Source of the DNA: Streptomyces achromogenes
GTDB taxonomy: Bacteria; Actinomycetota; Actinomycetes; Streptomycetales; Streptomycetaceae
DNA length: 64,000 nt
Reading direction: 5' to 3'
NCBI RefSeq assembly: GCF_030816715.1
Contig: NZ_JAUSYH010000001.1
Coordinates: 3,782,001 to 3,846,000, forward strand
Of the stretch, positions 9,125 to 17,307 are shown one piece after another; positions within the stretch are counted from its first letter, which is position 1, and each line of letters starts with the position of its first letter. The position numbers and the translations under genes were made by a program. The notes below the pieces were generated by a model that was not told the origin of the DNA, searched no databases, and worked only from the letters and a program-made list of their open reading frames with translations.

Positions 9125-10801
9125 GTGGGCAAGAGAAGACGCGTCGAAGAGCAGCGCAGCAAGCGGCGTCCCGCCGTGGCGGGCGGCATGATCGCCGTCG
9201 TGGTCGCGGGCGCCGGGATCGGCGTCTACGCCCTGTACGGCGGGGCGGCGGCCGACGACGGCTCCGCCGCGGCCGCCAACGGCAAGCAGGTGCCGAGGGT
9301 CAGGGCCGACCCCCCGTCGGCGGCCGAGGCCAAGACCGTGGCCGAGCGGTTCCTCACGGCCTGGCAGGGCGGCGAGGTGGCGCAGGCGGCCGCCGAAACG
9401 GACGATGCCGCGGCCGCATCCGCCCTGCTGACCGGCTACGGCAAGGACGCCCATGTCACCGGCGTCGCCCTCAGCGCCGGCACGGCAACGGGCGCCAAGG
9501 TCCCGTTCGCGGTCAAGGGCACGGTGACGTACAAGGACGTCAAGAAGCCGCTGTCGTACGCCAGCTCGCTCACCGTGGTCCGCAACCCGAAGAACGGCAA
9601 GGCGCAGGTCGACTGGCACGCGTCGGTCGTCCACCCGGATCTTCAGGACGGCGACCGGCTCGTCACCGGCGCGGCGGGCACCCCGCCGGTCAAGGCCGTC
9701 GACCGCGACGGCGGTGAGCTGACCGTCGCGAAGTACCCCTCGCTGGCACCCGTCCTGGACGGGCTGCGGGAGAAGTACGGCAAGAAGGCGGGCGGCAAGG
9801 CGGGCGTCGAGCTCCGGGTCGTCCGCGGCAAGGCGGCCAAGGCGAAGAAGGCCTCCGACAAGACTCTGCTGGAGCTCAGCAAGGGCACCCCGGGCACCGT
9901 GAAGACCACGCTGAGCCCGGCCCTGCAGGCGGCCGCCGAGCAGCAGGTGGCGAAGACCGCGAAGTCGTCGGTCGTCGTGCTGCGCCCCTCCACGGGCGAG
10001 ATCCTCGCGGTCGCCAACGCCGGTCACGGCTTCAACACCGCGTTCAACGGCTCGCTGGCGCCCGGCTCGACGATGAAGGTCGTCACGTCGTCGCTGCTCA
10101 TCGAGAAGAACCTCGCGTCGGCGGACAAGACGCACCCCTGCCCCAAGACGTTCACCTACGGTGGCTGGAAGTTCCACAACGACGACGACTTCGAGATCAC
10201 CGGCGGCTCGTTCAAGGCGAGTTTCGCGCGCTCCTGCAACACCGCCTTCATCAGCCAGGCGCCGGAGCTGGACGACGACAGCCTGACCAAGCAGGCGCAG
10301 CAGGTGTTCGGTCTGTCGATGAACAACTGGGCGATCGGCGTCCCGTCCTTCGACGGTTCGGTGCCGGTGCAGTCGAAGGCGCAGATGGCGGCGTCGCTGA
10401 TCGGCCAGGGCGGGGTCCGGATGAACCCGCTGAACATGGCGTCGGTCGCCGCGACCGTGAAGTCGGGCTCCTTCCACCAGCCGTACCTGGTCGCCCCGTC
10501 CGTGGACGACCGCACGCTGGCGAAGGCCTCCCGCACCATGTCGGCGGCCACGCTGTCCCAGTTGCGGGAGCTGATGAACTACACCGCCGCGGCCGGCACC
10601 GCCGCCGAGGCGATGTCCGGCCTCGGCCCCGACTACGGCGCCAAGACGGGCTCCGCGGAGGTCGACAACCAGGACAAGCCCAACGGCTGGTTCACCGCCT
10701 ACCGGGGCGACCTGGCGGCCGCGGGCGTCGTCCAGGCGGGCGGCCACGGCGGCGACACGGCCGGCCCGATCGTGGCGTCACTGCTGCGCCTGGGCGGCTG
10801 A
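9125..10801 (+). CDS. penicillin-binding protein, class B-like transpeptidase with NTF2-like N-terminal domain (copy 2)
   Basis: This second transpeptidase has 558 residues. It has a basic N-terminus (MGKRRRVEEQRSKRR), one transmembrane helix, an MecA_N/NTF2-like domain, and a penicillin-binding domain with S315-T-M-K, S370-C-N and K507-T-G-S. The GTG start at 9125 has GGAGG at 9110-9114. It follows copy 1 by 134 bp, enough for its own promoter. Sequence blocks shared with copy 1 (VHP.L, VDRDG, KYPSLAPVLD, GQG.V.MNPLNMASV) show common ancestry. The divergence, such as the WKFHNDDD insertion before the SCN motif, suggests separate roles or different beta-lactam affinities. Confidence 0.92.
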   Translation: MGKRRRVEEQRSKRRPAVAGGMIAVVVAGAGIGVYALYGGAAADDGSAAAANGKQVPRVRADPPSAAEAKTVAERFLTAWQGGEVAQAAAETDDAAAASALLTGYGKDAHVTGVALSAGTATGAKVPFAVKGTVTYKDVKKPLSYASSLTVVRNPKNGKAQVDWHASVVHPDLQDGDRLVTGAAGTPPVKAVDRDGGELTVAKYPSLAPVLDGLREKYGKKAGGKAGVELRVVRGKAAKAKKASDKTLLELSKGTPGTVKTTLSPALQAAAEQQVAKTAKSSVVVLRPSTGEILAVANAGHGFNTAFNGSLAPGSTMKVVTSSLLIEKNLASADKTHPCPKTFTYGGWKFHNDDDFEITGGSFKASFARSCNTAFISQAPELDDDSLTKQAQQVFGLSMNNWAIGVPSFDGSVPVQSKAQMAASLIGQGGVRMNPLNMASVAATVKSGSFHQPYLVAPSVDDRTLAKASRTMSAATLSQLRELMNYTAAAGTAAEAMSGLGPDYGAKTGSAEVDNQDKPNGWFTAYRGDLAAAGVVQAGGHGGDTAGPIVASLLRLGG

Positions 10802-10841
10802 CGGCCCTGCCCTGCCAGGTCCTGTGCCGGCCCTGCCCCGT

Positions 10842-10891
10842 GCCTGGCCTGGCCTGGCCTGGCCTGGCCTGGCCCGATGCTGGGCCAGGCC
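10842..10891. terminator. bidirectional terminator hairpin grown from a GCCTG tandem repeat
   Basis: The stem GGCCTGGCCC (10866-10875) pairs with GGGCCAGGCC (10882-10891) around the loop GATGCT. The left arm is the end of about seven tandem copies of GCCTG (10842-10875). It sits between the convergent PBP gene and ssgE, and its last base is the first base of the ssgE stop codon complement. Confidence 0.65.
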
Positions 10892-11274
10892 TAGTGACTG
10901 ACGGGTTGCCGGCGTGCCGTGGCCGAGGCCTTGGCGGTGGTGGCCGTGTAGGTGCGGCGCAGGAACCGCACGAGCGTCTTCGACTCGAACTGGACGACCG
11001 AGACGCCGTGCGCGGAATGGAACTCCACGATCGCCTGGACCCGCCCGCACGGCCACACCCGGACCTCTCCGGTGCCGGCCGGGGCGCGCAGGCCCTGTTC
11101 GAGGAGCGTGCGGGAGAACGTCCACTCGTGCCGGTCGGGCAGTCCGACCCGCACCGAGCGGGGATCGCTGTCCGGGTCGTAGCGCAGGACGACGGGAACG
11201 GCCGTCCGTTCCTCCTCGACCTGGTCGGCGTCCGTGACGATATGGGCTCGCGCGTACTGTTCGACTACAGACAT
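10891..11274 (-). CDS. ssgE: SsgA-like sporulation protein, SsgE type
   Basis: SsgA-like proteins are specific to sporulating actinomycetes and steer septum formation and spore-wall synthesis; SsgE acts late, in spore maturation and separation. The 127 residues show the family pattern VPVVLRYDPDSDPRSVRVGL, EWTFSRTLLEQGL, VRVWPCG and the C-terminal VVQFESKTLVRFLRRTY. The length is typical. The ATG is at 11272-11274. The position next to two tandem PBP genes matches the ssgE locus of Streptomyces coelicolor, which is the reason for choosing SsgE over other paralogues. SsgA-like proteins are proposed to recruit PBPs, so the context is functionally consistent. Confidence 0.85.
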   Translation of the reverse strand: MSVVEQYARAHIVTDADQVEEERTAVPVVLRYDPDSDPRSVRVGLPDRHEWTFSRTLLEQGLRAPAGTGEVRVWPCGRVQAIVEFHSAHGVSVVQFESKTLVRFLRRTYTATTAKASATARRQPVSH

Positions 11275-11436
11275 CGGCCGACCCTCTCACGCAGCGTGAC
11301 CTGTGCGGAAGCTGTGCGTCCGCTCCCCTCCCAATGTCCCATATTTTCCGCAATACGCTCCTCCGGGGCAGACCCGTCTCATCTGTGTGCGATGCGTCTG
11401 CGCTGCGGCGCGCTGCGATACACAAGGTCCTCGCTC

Positions 11437-11474
11437 TTGCGAATCATTCGCATCAAGCCACTATCATCGTCAGG
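11437..11474 (+). promoter_or_regulatory. Nur-type nickel box overlapping the promoter of the ECF transporter
   Basis: The 15-bp inverted repeat TGCGAATCATTCGCA (11438-11452) fits the Streptomyces Nur consensus tGCaa-N5-ttGCA with two changes. It covers a -35-like TTGCGA (11437-11442); a -10-like TATCAT lies at 11462-11467. Transcription would begin about 7 bp later, at or next to the GTG start at 11474, and no Shine-Dalgarno sequence precedes it, so the mRNA may be leaderless. Nur represses nickel uptake when nickel is plentiful. Confidence 0.6.
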
Positions 11475-12541
11475 TGCACGTACCCGACGGATTCATCGAC
11501 GCCCCGACCTCCGCCGTGACCGGTGTGGTCGCCGCCGGCGCCATCGCCGTGAGCCTGCGCGGTGCGCGCCGTGAGCTCGACGACCGGACCGCGCCGCTGG
11601 CCGGCCTCGTCGCGGCCTTCATCTTCGCCGTGCAGATGCTCAACTTCCCCGTCGCGGCGGGGACCAGCGGCCATCTGCTCGGCGGTGCGCTCGCCGCGAT
11701 ACTCGTCGGCCCCTTCACCGGGGTCCTGTGCGTCTCCGTGGTCCTGCTCATGCAGGGCGTCCTCTTCGCCGACGGCGGACTCACCGCCCTCGGCGTGAAC
11801 ATCACCGACATGGCCATCGTGACGACGGTCGTCGCGTACGCCGTCTTCCGGGGCCTGGTGAAGGTGCTGCCGCGCACCCGCCGGTCCGTCACGGCCGCGT
11901 CCTTCGTCGCCGCCGTGCTGTCCGTGCCCGCCGCCGCCGTGGCCTTCACGTTCCTGTACTGGATCGGCGGCACCACCGACGTGGCCATCGGCAAGGTCGC
12001 CACCGCCATGATCGGCGTGCATGTGCTGATCGGCATCGGCGAGGCCGTGATCACCGCGCTGACCGTGGGCGCCGTGCTCGCCGTGCGTCCGGACCTCGTC
12101 CACGGCGCGCGCGACCTGCGCCAGACCCTCCGGCTGCGGGTGAACGGCGAACTCGTCGACGCCCCGGCGGCCGGCAGCGCGCCCGCCGGGTCCGCCGTCC
12201 CGGTGGCGGCGCGCACGTCCCGGCGCACGCTGTGGGCGACGGGCCTGGTCACCTCCCTCGTACTGGCCGGATTCGTCAGCTACTACGCCTCCGCGAGCCC
12301 CGACGGCCTGGAGAAGGTCGCCGCCGACAAGGGCATCGACGCCAAGACCGGGAAGCACGCGGCCTCCGACTCCCCGCTCGCCGACTACGGCGTCAAGGAC
12401 GTGACGAACGCCCGCCTGTCCGGCGGCCTCGCCGGCGTCATCGGCGTCGGCGTGACCGTCGTCGGGGGCAGCGCGGTGTTCTGGGCGGTGCGCAGGCGAC
12501 GCGGCGCCGACGCGTCCCCCACGGCCGTAGAGAACGTCTGA
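11474..12541 (+). CDS. nikM: ECF-type nickel/cobalt transporter, fused M and N subunits (CbiM/NikM + PDGLE domain)
   Basis: The M protein is the membrane substrate-binding component of a group I energy-coupling-factor transporter; its conserved N-terminus (start-codon Met, then HVPDGFID) binds the metal directly, so GTG 11474 must be the start. The 355 residues hold about seven helices (residues 1-220), then a linker and a C-terminal helix pair with PDGLEKVA, the hallmark of the small N subunit, so M and N are fused. The gene is followed within 5 bp by the Q gene. Family members move Ni2+ or Co2+; the Nur-like box upstream favours nickel. Any open frame upstream of 11474 is not supported. Confidence 0.9.
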   Translation: MHVPDGFIDAPTSAVTGVVAAGAIAVSLRGARRELDDRTAPLAGLVAAFIFAVQMLNFPVAAGTSGHLLGGALAAILVGPFTGVLCVSVVLLMQGVLFADGGLTALGVNITDMAIVTTVVAYAVFRGLVKVLPRTRRSVTAASFVAAVLSVPAAAVAFTFLYWIGGTTDVAIGKVATAMIGVHVLIGIGEAVITALTVGAVLAVRPDLVHGARDLRQTLRLRVNGELVDAPAAGSAPAGSAVPVAARTSRRTLWATGLVTSLVLAGFVSYYASASPDGLEKVAADKGIDAKTGKHAASDSPLADYGVKDVTNARLSGGLAGVIGVGVTVVGGSAVFWAVRRRRGADASPTAVENV

Positions 12542-12546
12542 CGGCC

Positions 12547-13308
12547 ATGGGAGCAGGCCACGCCCACCGGCTCTACCTGCACGGACACTCGGCCGTGCAC
12601 GGTCTGCCGCCGCACACCAAGCTCGCCGCCGTCCTCGCGTTCGTGGTCGTCGTGGTGTCGACGCCCCGGGAGGCGATGTGGGCGTTCGGCCTGTACGCGC
12701 TGCTGCTGGCCTTCGTCACGCATCGCGCGCGCGTGCCCGCCGGTCTCCTGCTGAAGCGGCTGCTGATCGAGGCGCCGTTCGTCGCGTTCGCCGTGCTGAT
12801 GCCGTTCGTGGCGGAGGGCGAGCGGGTGGACGTCCTCGGACTGTCCCTCAGCGTCGACGGACTGTGGGGTGCCTGGAACGTGCTCGCGAAGGGCACCCTG
12901 GGCGTCGCCGCGTCCGTGCTGCTGGCGTCCACCACCGAACTGCGGGAGCTGCTGCTCGGGTTGCAGCGGCTCAAACTGCCGCCGCTGCTCGTGCAGATCG
13001 CCTCCTTCATGATCCGCTACGGCGACGTCATCGCGGACGAGATGCGGCGCATGCGGATCGCCCGGGAGTCACGCGGCTTCGAGGCCCGGGGAGTGCGGCA
13101 CTGGGGGGTGCTCGCGAAGTCGGCGGGCGCGCTGTTCATCCGCTCCTACGAACGGGGCGAACGCGTGCACCTGGCCATGATCAGCCGGGGGTACGCCGGC
13201 TCCATGCCGGTGATCGACGAGGTGACCGCGTCCCGGGCCCAGTGGTCGTACGCGCTGGCCCTCCCGTTCGCCGCTCTCGTCGTCTGCGTGTTGGGATGGA
13301 CTCTGTGA
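12547..13308 (+). CDS. nikQ: ECF transporter transmembrane (T) subunit, CbiQ/NikQ
   Basis: The Q subunit couples ATP hydrolysis by the O subunit to movement of the M subunit. The 253-residue protein starts at ATG 12547, five bases after the M/N stop. It opens HAHRLYLHGHSAVHGLPPHTKL, as CbiQ proteins do. It carries several hydrophobic helices and the two coupling motifs with Ala-Arg-Gly character, RIARESRGFEARG and the ISRGYAG segment. Its TGA overlaps the GTG of the ATPase gene. Confidence 0.93.
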   Translation: MGAGHAHRLYLHGHSAVHGLPPHTKLAAVLAFVVVVVSTPREAMWAFGLYALLLAFVTHRARVPAGLLLKRLLIEAPFVAFAVLMPFVAEGERVDVLGLSLSVDGLWGAWNVLAKGTLGVAASVLLASTTELRELLLGLQRLKLPPLLVQIASFMIRYGDVIADEMRRMRIARESRGFEARGVRHWGVLAKSAGALFIRSYERGERVHLAMISRGYAGSMPVIDEVTASRAQWSYALALPFAALVVCVLGWTL

Positions 13309-14153
13309 CTGACGTGACGCCATCGCCCGGCCTGACGGCATCCCCCGACGTACCGGCATCCCCCGACGTACCGGCCTCCCCCGACGTACCGGCCTCCCCC
13401 GACGTGCCGGCCTCCCTCGACGTGGCCGGACTGGCCTTCGCCTACCCCGACGGGCACCAGGCCCTGTTCGGCGTGGACTTCTCCGTCGCGCGCGGGGAGC
13501 GGGTCGCGCTGCTCGGGCCGAACGGCGCCGGCAAGACGACGCTCGTGCTGCACCTCAACGGCATCCTGACCGGCGGAACCGGCACGGTGACGGTGGCCGG
13601 ACTGCCCGTGGACAAGCGGCACATGGCCGAGATCCGGCGCAAGGTCGGCATCGTCTTCCAGGACCCGGACGACCAGCTGTTCATGCCGACCGTCCGCGAG
13701 GACGTGGCGTTCGGACCGGCGGCGGCCGGACTGAAGGGGGCCGTGCTGGAGGCGCGGGTCGACCACGCGCTTGCGCAGGTGGGCATGGCGGAGTTCAAGG
13801 ACCGTCCGCCGCACCATCTCTCCTTCGGGCAGCGGCGCCGGGTGGCCGTCGCGACGGTCCTCGCGATGGAGCCGGAGATCCTCGTCCTGGACGAGCCGTC
13901 CTCCAACCTCGACCCTGCCTCGCGCCGCGAACTGGCCGATATCCTGCGGGGGTTGGACGTCACGGTGCTCATGGTCACCCATGACCTGCCGTACGCCCTG
14001 GAGCTCTGCCCGCGCGCCCTGGTCCTCAGCGAGGGCGTGATCGCGGCGGACGGCCCGACGGGCGAGCTGCTCGCCGACGACGCCCTCATGCGCGCCCACC
14101 GGCTGGAGCTGCCCTTCGGGTTCGACCCGCGCTCCGCGACAATGGGCGCGTGA
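13305..14153 (+). CDS. nikO: ECF transporter ATP-binding subunit, CbiO/NikO
   Basis: This ATPase powers the M/N/Q importer. The 282 residues show Walker A LLGPNGAGKTT, Q-loop FQDPDDQLF, signature LSFGQRRRVAVA, Walker B ILVLDEPSSNLDP and the switch His in MVTHD. GTG 13305 overlaps the Q stop and has GGGA upstream; an in-frame ATG at 13296 would add three residues and cannot be excluded. The first 40 residues are a run of ASPDVP-type repeats, not part of the ATPase fold. Its stop overlaps the ohrR start, which is odd because OhrR is functionally unrelated to metal uptake. Confidence 0.93.
   Translation: MTDVTPSPGLTASPDVPASPDVPASPDVPASPDVPASLDVAGLAFAYPDGHQALFGVDFSVARGERVALLGPNGAGKTTLVLHLNGILTGGTGTVTVAGLPVDKRHMAEIRRKVGIVFQDPDDQLFMPTVREDVAFGPAAAGLKGAVLEARVDHALAQVGMAEFKDRPPHHLSFGQRRRVAVATVLAMEPEILVLDEPSSNLDPASRRELADILRGLDVTVLMVTHDLPYALELCPRALVLSEGVIAADGPTGELLADDALMRAHRLELPFGFDPRSATMGA
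13338..13427 (+). repeat. five 18-bp in-frame tandem repeats at the nikO 5' end
   Basis: The units begin at 13338, 13356, 13374, 13392 and 13410. They read GCATCCCCCGACGTACCG with few changes and encode A-S-P-D-V-P. The last unit is the most diverged. The array should vary in copy number by slippage without breaking the frame. Confidence 0.85.
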
Positions 14154-14647
14154 CTGACGAGGAACCCGCCGCCGACCGCTCACTGCTGCTCCTCGACGAG
14201 CAGCTCTGCTTCGCGCTGTACGCGGCTCAGCGCGCGGTGACGGCCGCCTACCGGCCGCTGCTGGACGAGCTGGGCCTGACCTACCCGCAGTACCTCGTAC
14301 TGCTGGTGCTGTGGGAGCGCGGCGAGACGAGGGTCAAGGACCTGGCGTCGGCGCTGCGGCTGGACTACGGCACGATGTCACCGCTGCTGAAGCGCCTGGA
14401 GGCGGCGGGGCTGGTGCGCCGGGAGCGTTCGGCGCACGACGAGCGGTCGGTGCTGGTGGCGTGCACCGGCCCCGGCGAGGAGCTGAAAAAGCGTGCGGAG
14501 CGCGTCCCGGGGGCGCTGCTCGCGTCGACGGGGCTGGGGACGGCGGAGGTCGCGCGGCTGCGCGAGGAGCTGTGGGGCCTCGCGGAGCGGGCGCACCCGA
14601 CGGCGGACCCGCGCCCGCCAGGACCCACCTCCGTGCCCACCCGGTAA
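14150..14647 (+). CDS. ohrR: MarR-family organic-peroxide sensor OhrR
   Basis: OhrR represses ohr until organic hydroperoxide oxidises its reactive cysteine. The 165 residues include a winged helix (VKDLASALRLDYGTMSPLLKRLEAAGLVRR) and the N-terminal DEQLCFALYAAQRA, with the sensing cysteine at position 20. Partner residues of the Tyr-Tyr-Cys network are plausible in YRPLLDELGLTYPQYL. The GTG at 14150 overlaps the nikO stop, so read-through from the nickel operon is likely. The target ohr lies 227 bp downstream on the same strand. The C-terminus is a Pro-rich tail. Confidence 0.88.
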   Translation: MTDEEPAADRSLLLLDEQLCFALYAAQRAVTAAYRPLLDELGLTYPQYLVLLVLWERGETRVKDLASALRLDYGTMSPLLKRLEAAGLVRRERSAHDERSVLVACTGPGEELKKRAERVPGALLASTGLGTAEVARLREELWGLAERAHPTADPRPPGPTSVPTR

Positions 14648-14874
14648 GACTCACCCCTGCCCGCCCGGGCCCCACTCTGCCCGCGCCCGCCCGGGCCCAC
14701 CCCCGTGCGCGCCCGCTGGGACTCCCCCTGGGGCGGCCGTCCGGCCGGTCGGACACATCCGTGACGCGAGCCGAAGTTACCGGGGGTTACGTGCCCCTGC
14801 CCGGGACGCGCCTACCTACCGGCCGGTACCTTGTGCACGATGTAATTGGGGAAGATGTTTGGGGAGGGACCGCC

Positions 14875-15366
14875 GTGACAGAGGGCGCCGCAGCCGGCAC
14901 GACCGAGACCGCCGGGACGGGCGGGACGGCCGGCACCGCCGACACCCGTCCGACGAAGATCATGTACGTCGCCGAGGCCACCGCGCACGGGGGCCGCGAC
15001 GGGTTCGTGACCAGTCAGGACGGACAGATCGAGCTGAAGGTGGCGATGCCGCCGCAGCTGGGCGGCGACGGCAACGGCACCAACCCGGAGCAGCTCTTCG
15101 CGGCCGGCTACAGCTCCTGCTTCCACAACGCGCTGATCCTGGTCGGCAACCGGGCGGGCTACGACCTGACGGGGTCGACGGTGGCGGCCAAGGTCGGGAT
15201 CGGCCCCAACAGCACCAAGGGCTACGGACTCGCGGTGGCGCTCAGCGTCTCGCTCCCCGTGCTGGACCCGGGCCTCGCGGAGAAGCTGGTGGACGCGGCG
15301 CACCAGGTGTGCCCGTACTCGAACGCCACGCGCGGCAACATCGATGTAACGATCCTCCTCGGCTGA
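14875..15366 (+). CDS. ohr: organic hydroperoxide resistance protein Ohr
   Basis: Ohr is a thiol peroxidase that reduces organic and fatty-acid hydroperoxides. The 163 residues contain both catalytic cysteines in context: SSCFHNA (Cys82) and QVCPYSNATRGN (Cys146). The residues before KIMYVAEATA, about 28 of Gly/Thr/Ala type, are an extra N-terminal extension. GTG 14875 has a strong GGGGAGGGA ribosome site (14861-14869), which supports keeping the extension. Upstream, a TGTAAT -10-like hexamer (14841-14846) follows TTGTGCAC and the palindrome TACCGGCCGGTA (14817-14828), a reasonable area for OhrR binding. Confidence 0.93.
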   Translation: MTEGAAAGTTETAGTGGTAGTADTRPTKIMYVAEATAHGGRDGFVTSQDGQIELKVAMPPQLGGDGNGTNPEQLFAAGYSSCFHNALILVGNRAGYDLTGSTVAAKVGIGPNSTKGYGLAVALSVSLPVLDPGLAEKLVDAAHQVCPYSNATRGNIDVTILLG

Positions 15367-15472
15367 CGCGGCGCAGGAATCGCAGGCTCGCCCCGGGCGT
15401 TCCCCGAGGAGTCGAAGGCGCTCGAAGAGAAGGCGCTGGAGTCGTAGGCGAACTGCGAGAGGGCGTGCGGGC

Positions 15473-16642
15473 GTGGACGTGAGCGGTGCGGTGGCCGAGG
15501 GCTTCGAGCCGGTCCGGGAGGCGTTCGCACGGAACTTCGAGGCGCTCGGCGACCGGGGCGCGGCGGTCGCCGTCTACCGGGACGGCCGCAAGGTCGTCGA
15601 CCTGTGGGGCGGCACGAAGGACGTCGACGGCACGGCGCCCTGGGAGCGGGGCACCGCCCAGATCGTGCGCTCGGCGACCAAGGGCGTGGTCGCCGCCGGC
15701 CTCCTGCTGCTGCACCAGCGCGGCGAGCTGGACCTGGACGCTCCCGTGGGAACGTACTGGCCCGAGTACAAGGCGGCCGGCAAGGAGCGCACCCTCGTAC
15801 GGCATGTCCTCGCGCACCGCGCGGGCGTGCCGGTCCTCGACCGGCCGCTGACGCCCGCCGAGGCCGCCGACCCCGACCTCGGCGCGGCGGCGGTCGCGGC
15901 GCAGGCCCCGGTCTGGGAGCCCGGGACGGACCACGGGTACCACGCGCAGACCTACAGCTGGCTGACCGGCGAGCTGGTGCGGCGGATCACCGGGCGGAAG
16001 GTCGGCGAGTGGATCGCCGACGAGATCGCCCGGCCGCTCGGCGCCGACCTGTGGCTCGGACTCCCGGCGGCGCGGCGCGGGCGGGCGGGGCGCGTGGGCA
16101 AAGTGGAGGCGCCGGCGCAGACCGGCGCGCTGAGGACCCGGCCCAAGCCCGCCGTCACCGCCGCCTACGCCGATCCGGCCTCCCTCACCCGGCGCGCCTT
16201 CGCCGCGATCACCCCGCTGCCCGACGAGAACGACGCCGCGTACCGGGCCGCCGCACTGCCCGCCTCCAACGGCATCGCGACCGCCGACGGCCTGGCCCGC
16301 TTCTACGCGTCGCTGATCGGCGAGGTGGAGGGCGGAGTGCGGCTGCTGCGGCCGGAGACGGTGGAACTCGCGCGCGGCGAGCAGTCGTCAGGGCCGGACC
16401 GGGTCCTGGTGGTGAACACCCGGTTCGGCCTCGGCCCCATGCTGCACGGCACGGCCTCCCCGCTGCTGTCCCCCGGTGCCTTCGGCCACCCGGGCCGCGG
16501 CGGCGCCCTCGGCCTCGCCGACCCTGAGTCGGGGACCGCCTTCGCCTATGTCACCAACGGTTTCCGCACGAGCGTGACGGCGGACCCGCGGGCGCAGGCG
16601 CTGCTCCGGGCGCTGCGGACGGCGACCGCGACGACGTCGTGA
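15473..16642 (+). CDS. serine hydrolase of the class C beta-lactamase / family VIII esterase group
   Basis: The 389-residue cytosolic-looking protein (no signal peptide) has the catalytic S67-A-T-K70 of the beta-lactamase fold. It has a Tyr at about 156 in GYHAQTYSW, in the place of the YxN motif, and HPGRGG near the C-terminus in the place of KTG. Such proteins in Streptomyces (EstB-like) are mainly esterases. LWGGTKDVDGTAPWERGT and VRSATKGV are characteristic. GTG 15473 was chosen because it is the first start after a run of charged low-complexity sequence. The gene stands alone, 106 bp after ohr. Substrate cannot be told from sequence. Confidence 0.85.
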   Translation: MDVSGAVAEGFEPVREAFARNFEALGDRGAAVAVYRDGRKVVDLWGGTKDVDGTAPWERGTAQIVRSATKGVVAAGLLLLHQRGELDLDAPVGTYWPEYKAAGKERTLVRHVLAHRAGVPVLDRPLTPAEAADPDLGAAAVAAQAPVWEPGTDHGYHAQTYSWLTGELVRRITGRKVGEWIADEIARPLGADLWLGLPAARRGRAGRVGKVEAPAQTGALRTRPKPAVTAAYADPASLTRRAFAAITPLPDENDAAYRAAALPASNGIATADGLARFYASLIGEVEGGVRLLRPETVELARGEQSSGPDRVLVVNTRFGLGPMLHGTASPLLSPGAFGHPGRGGALGLADPESGTAFAYVTNGFRTSVTADPRAQALLRALRTATATTS

Positions 16643-16750
16643 CACCGGCGGTGGCAGTCGCGGTGGCGGCGGCGGCAGCCGTGACCGCGGCGTCGGAACC
16701 GACGCCGATGCCTATGCCCACGCCCACGCCCACCCCGGCGTCGGTGGCGT

Positions 16751-17038
16751 CTACACGTTGATCGAGTGCGACGTCCGTCCCGAGGCGTCGTCGATCTCGG
16801 TGTGCGCCTTGGTCAGCAGTTGCATGGCGATCTCGTTGAGGGCGCGGGCGCCGGCGATCTCCTCGCCGACCCGGGGCTGGTCCGCGTCCACGGCGTGCCG
16901 GCTGGCGTGCCCCTGGGACCGGACCTCGGTCCCGTCGGGCAGCCGCACCAGCGCGGCCGCGCGCGTGTGCCGGTCGTCCTCCTCGAACTCCAGCTCGACA
17001 TGCCATCCGACCGTGGTGCGTGTTGCGGTGTGCGTCAT
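16751..17038 (-). CDS. DUF1876 (dsRBFC-like) small protein, 95 aa
   Basis: The protein starts MTHTATRTTVGWHVELEFEEDDRHTRAAA. It matches the small DUF1876 family, which adopts a double-stranded-RNA-binding-like fold and is common in actinobacteria in several copies per genome. Conserved parts are ARLPDGTEVRS-like and the GEEIAGARALNEIAMQLL helix. ATG 17038 has GGAGGTGA upstream. The molecular function is unknown. It lies convergent with the hydrolase gene 108 bp away; the gap is GC-rich with repeated CCGATGCC/CCCACGCC units and no gene. Confidence 0.8.
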   Translation of the reverse strand: MTHTATRTTVGWHVELEFEEDDRHTRAAALVRLPDGTEVRSQGHASRHAVDADQPRVGEEIAGARALNEIAMQLLTKAHTEIDDASGRTSHSINV

Positions 17039-17135
17039 GACGGTCACCTCCGAAGCCTCTGGTTCCAGGGTGCGCCTCGCGGCGGGCGGCCGCACCCAGC
17101 GACCGCACCCAGCGGACGGGCCGGGCCGGCAGGCG

Positions 17136-17290
17136 TCAGCCCGGGTGCAGCATCAGACCGATGACGACGACCAGCAGCCCGGCCGCGACGAGGCGCGGCG
17201 CCCCGAACCGCTCCTTGAAGGACAGCGCCCCGATGGCCGCCCCGACCAGGACCGACGACGCGCGCAGGGCTGCGACCAGGGCAGGACGGC
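17136..17290 (-). pseudogene. C-terminal remnant of an EamA/DMT-family transporter
   Basis: Read on the minus strand, the segment encodes about 45 residues ending VAALRASSVLVGAAIGAL, SFKERFG, then VAAGLLVVVIGLMLHPG and a stop at 17138-17136. This is the last two helices of a drug/metabolite (EamA) exporter. Upstream of about 17290 the frame becomes Arg/Pro-rich and then meets ybaK, so the other eight helices are missing. No start codon or ribosome site is in place, so the fragment is probably not expressed. Confidence 0.65.
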
Positions 17291-17307
17291 GGCGGTGACC
17301 GGCGGGG

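Noticed and set aside
11300..11473. Cobalamin riboswitch upstream of the CbiM-type gene
   Set aside because: No B12-box-like sequence or space for the structure, and the promoter appears to lie directly at the start codon.
12678..13304. Extended N-terminus for the ATPase from base 12678
   Set aside because: It overlaps nikQ in another frame and has no ABC-domain content before 13420.
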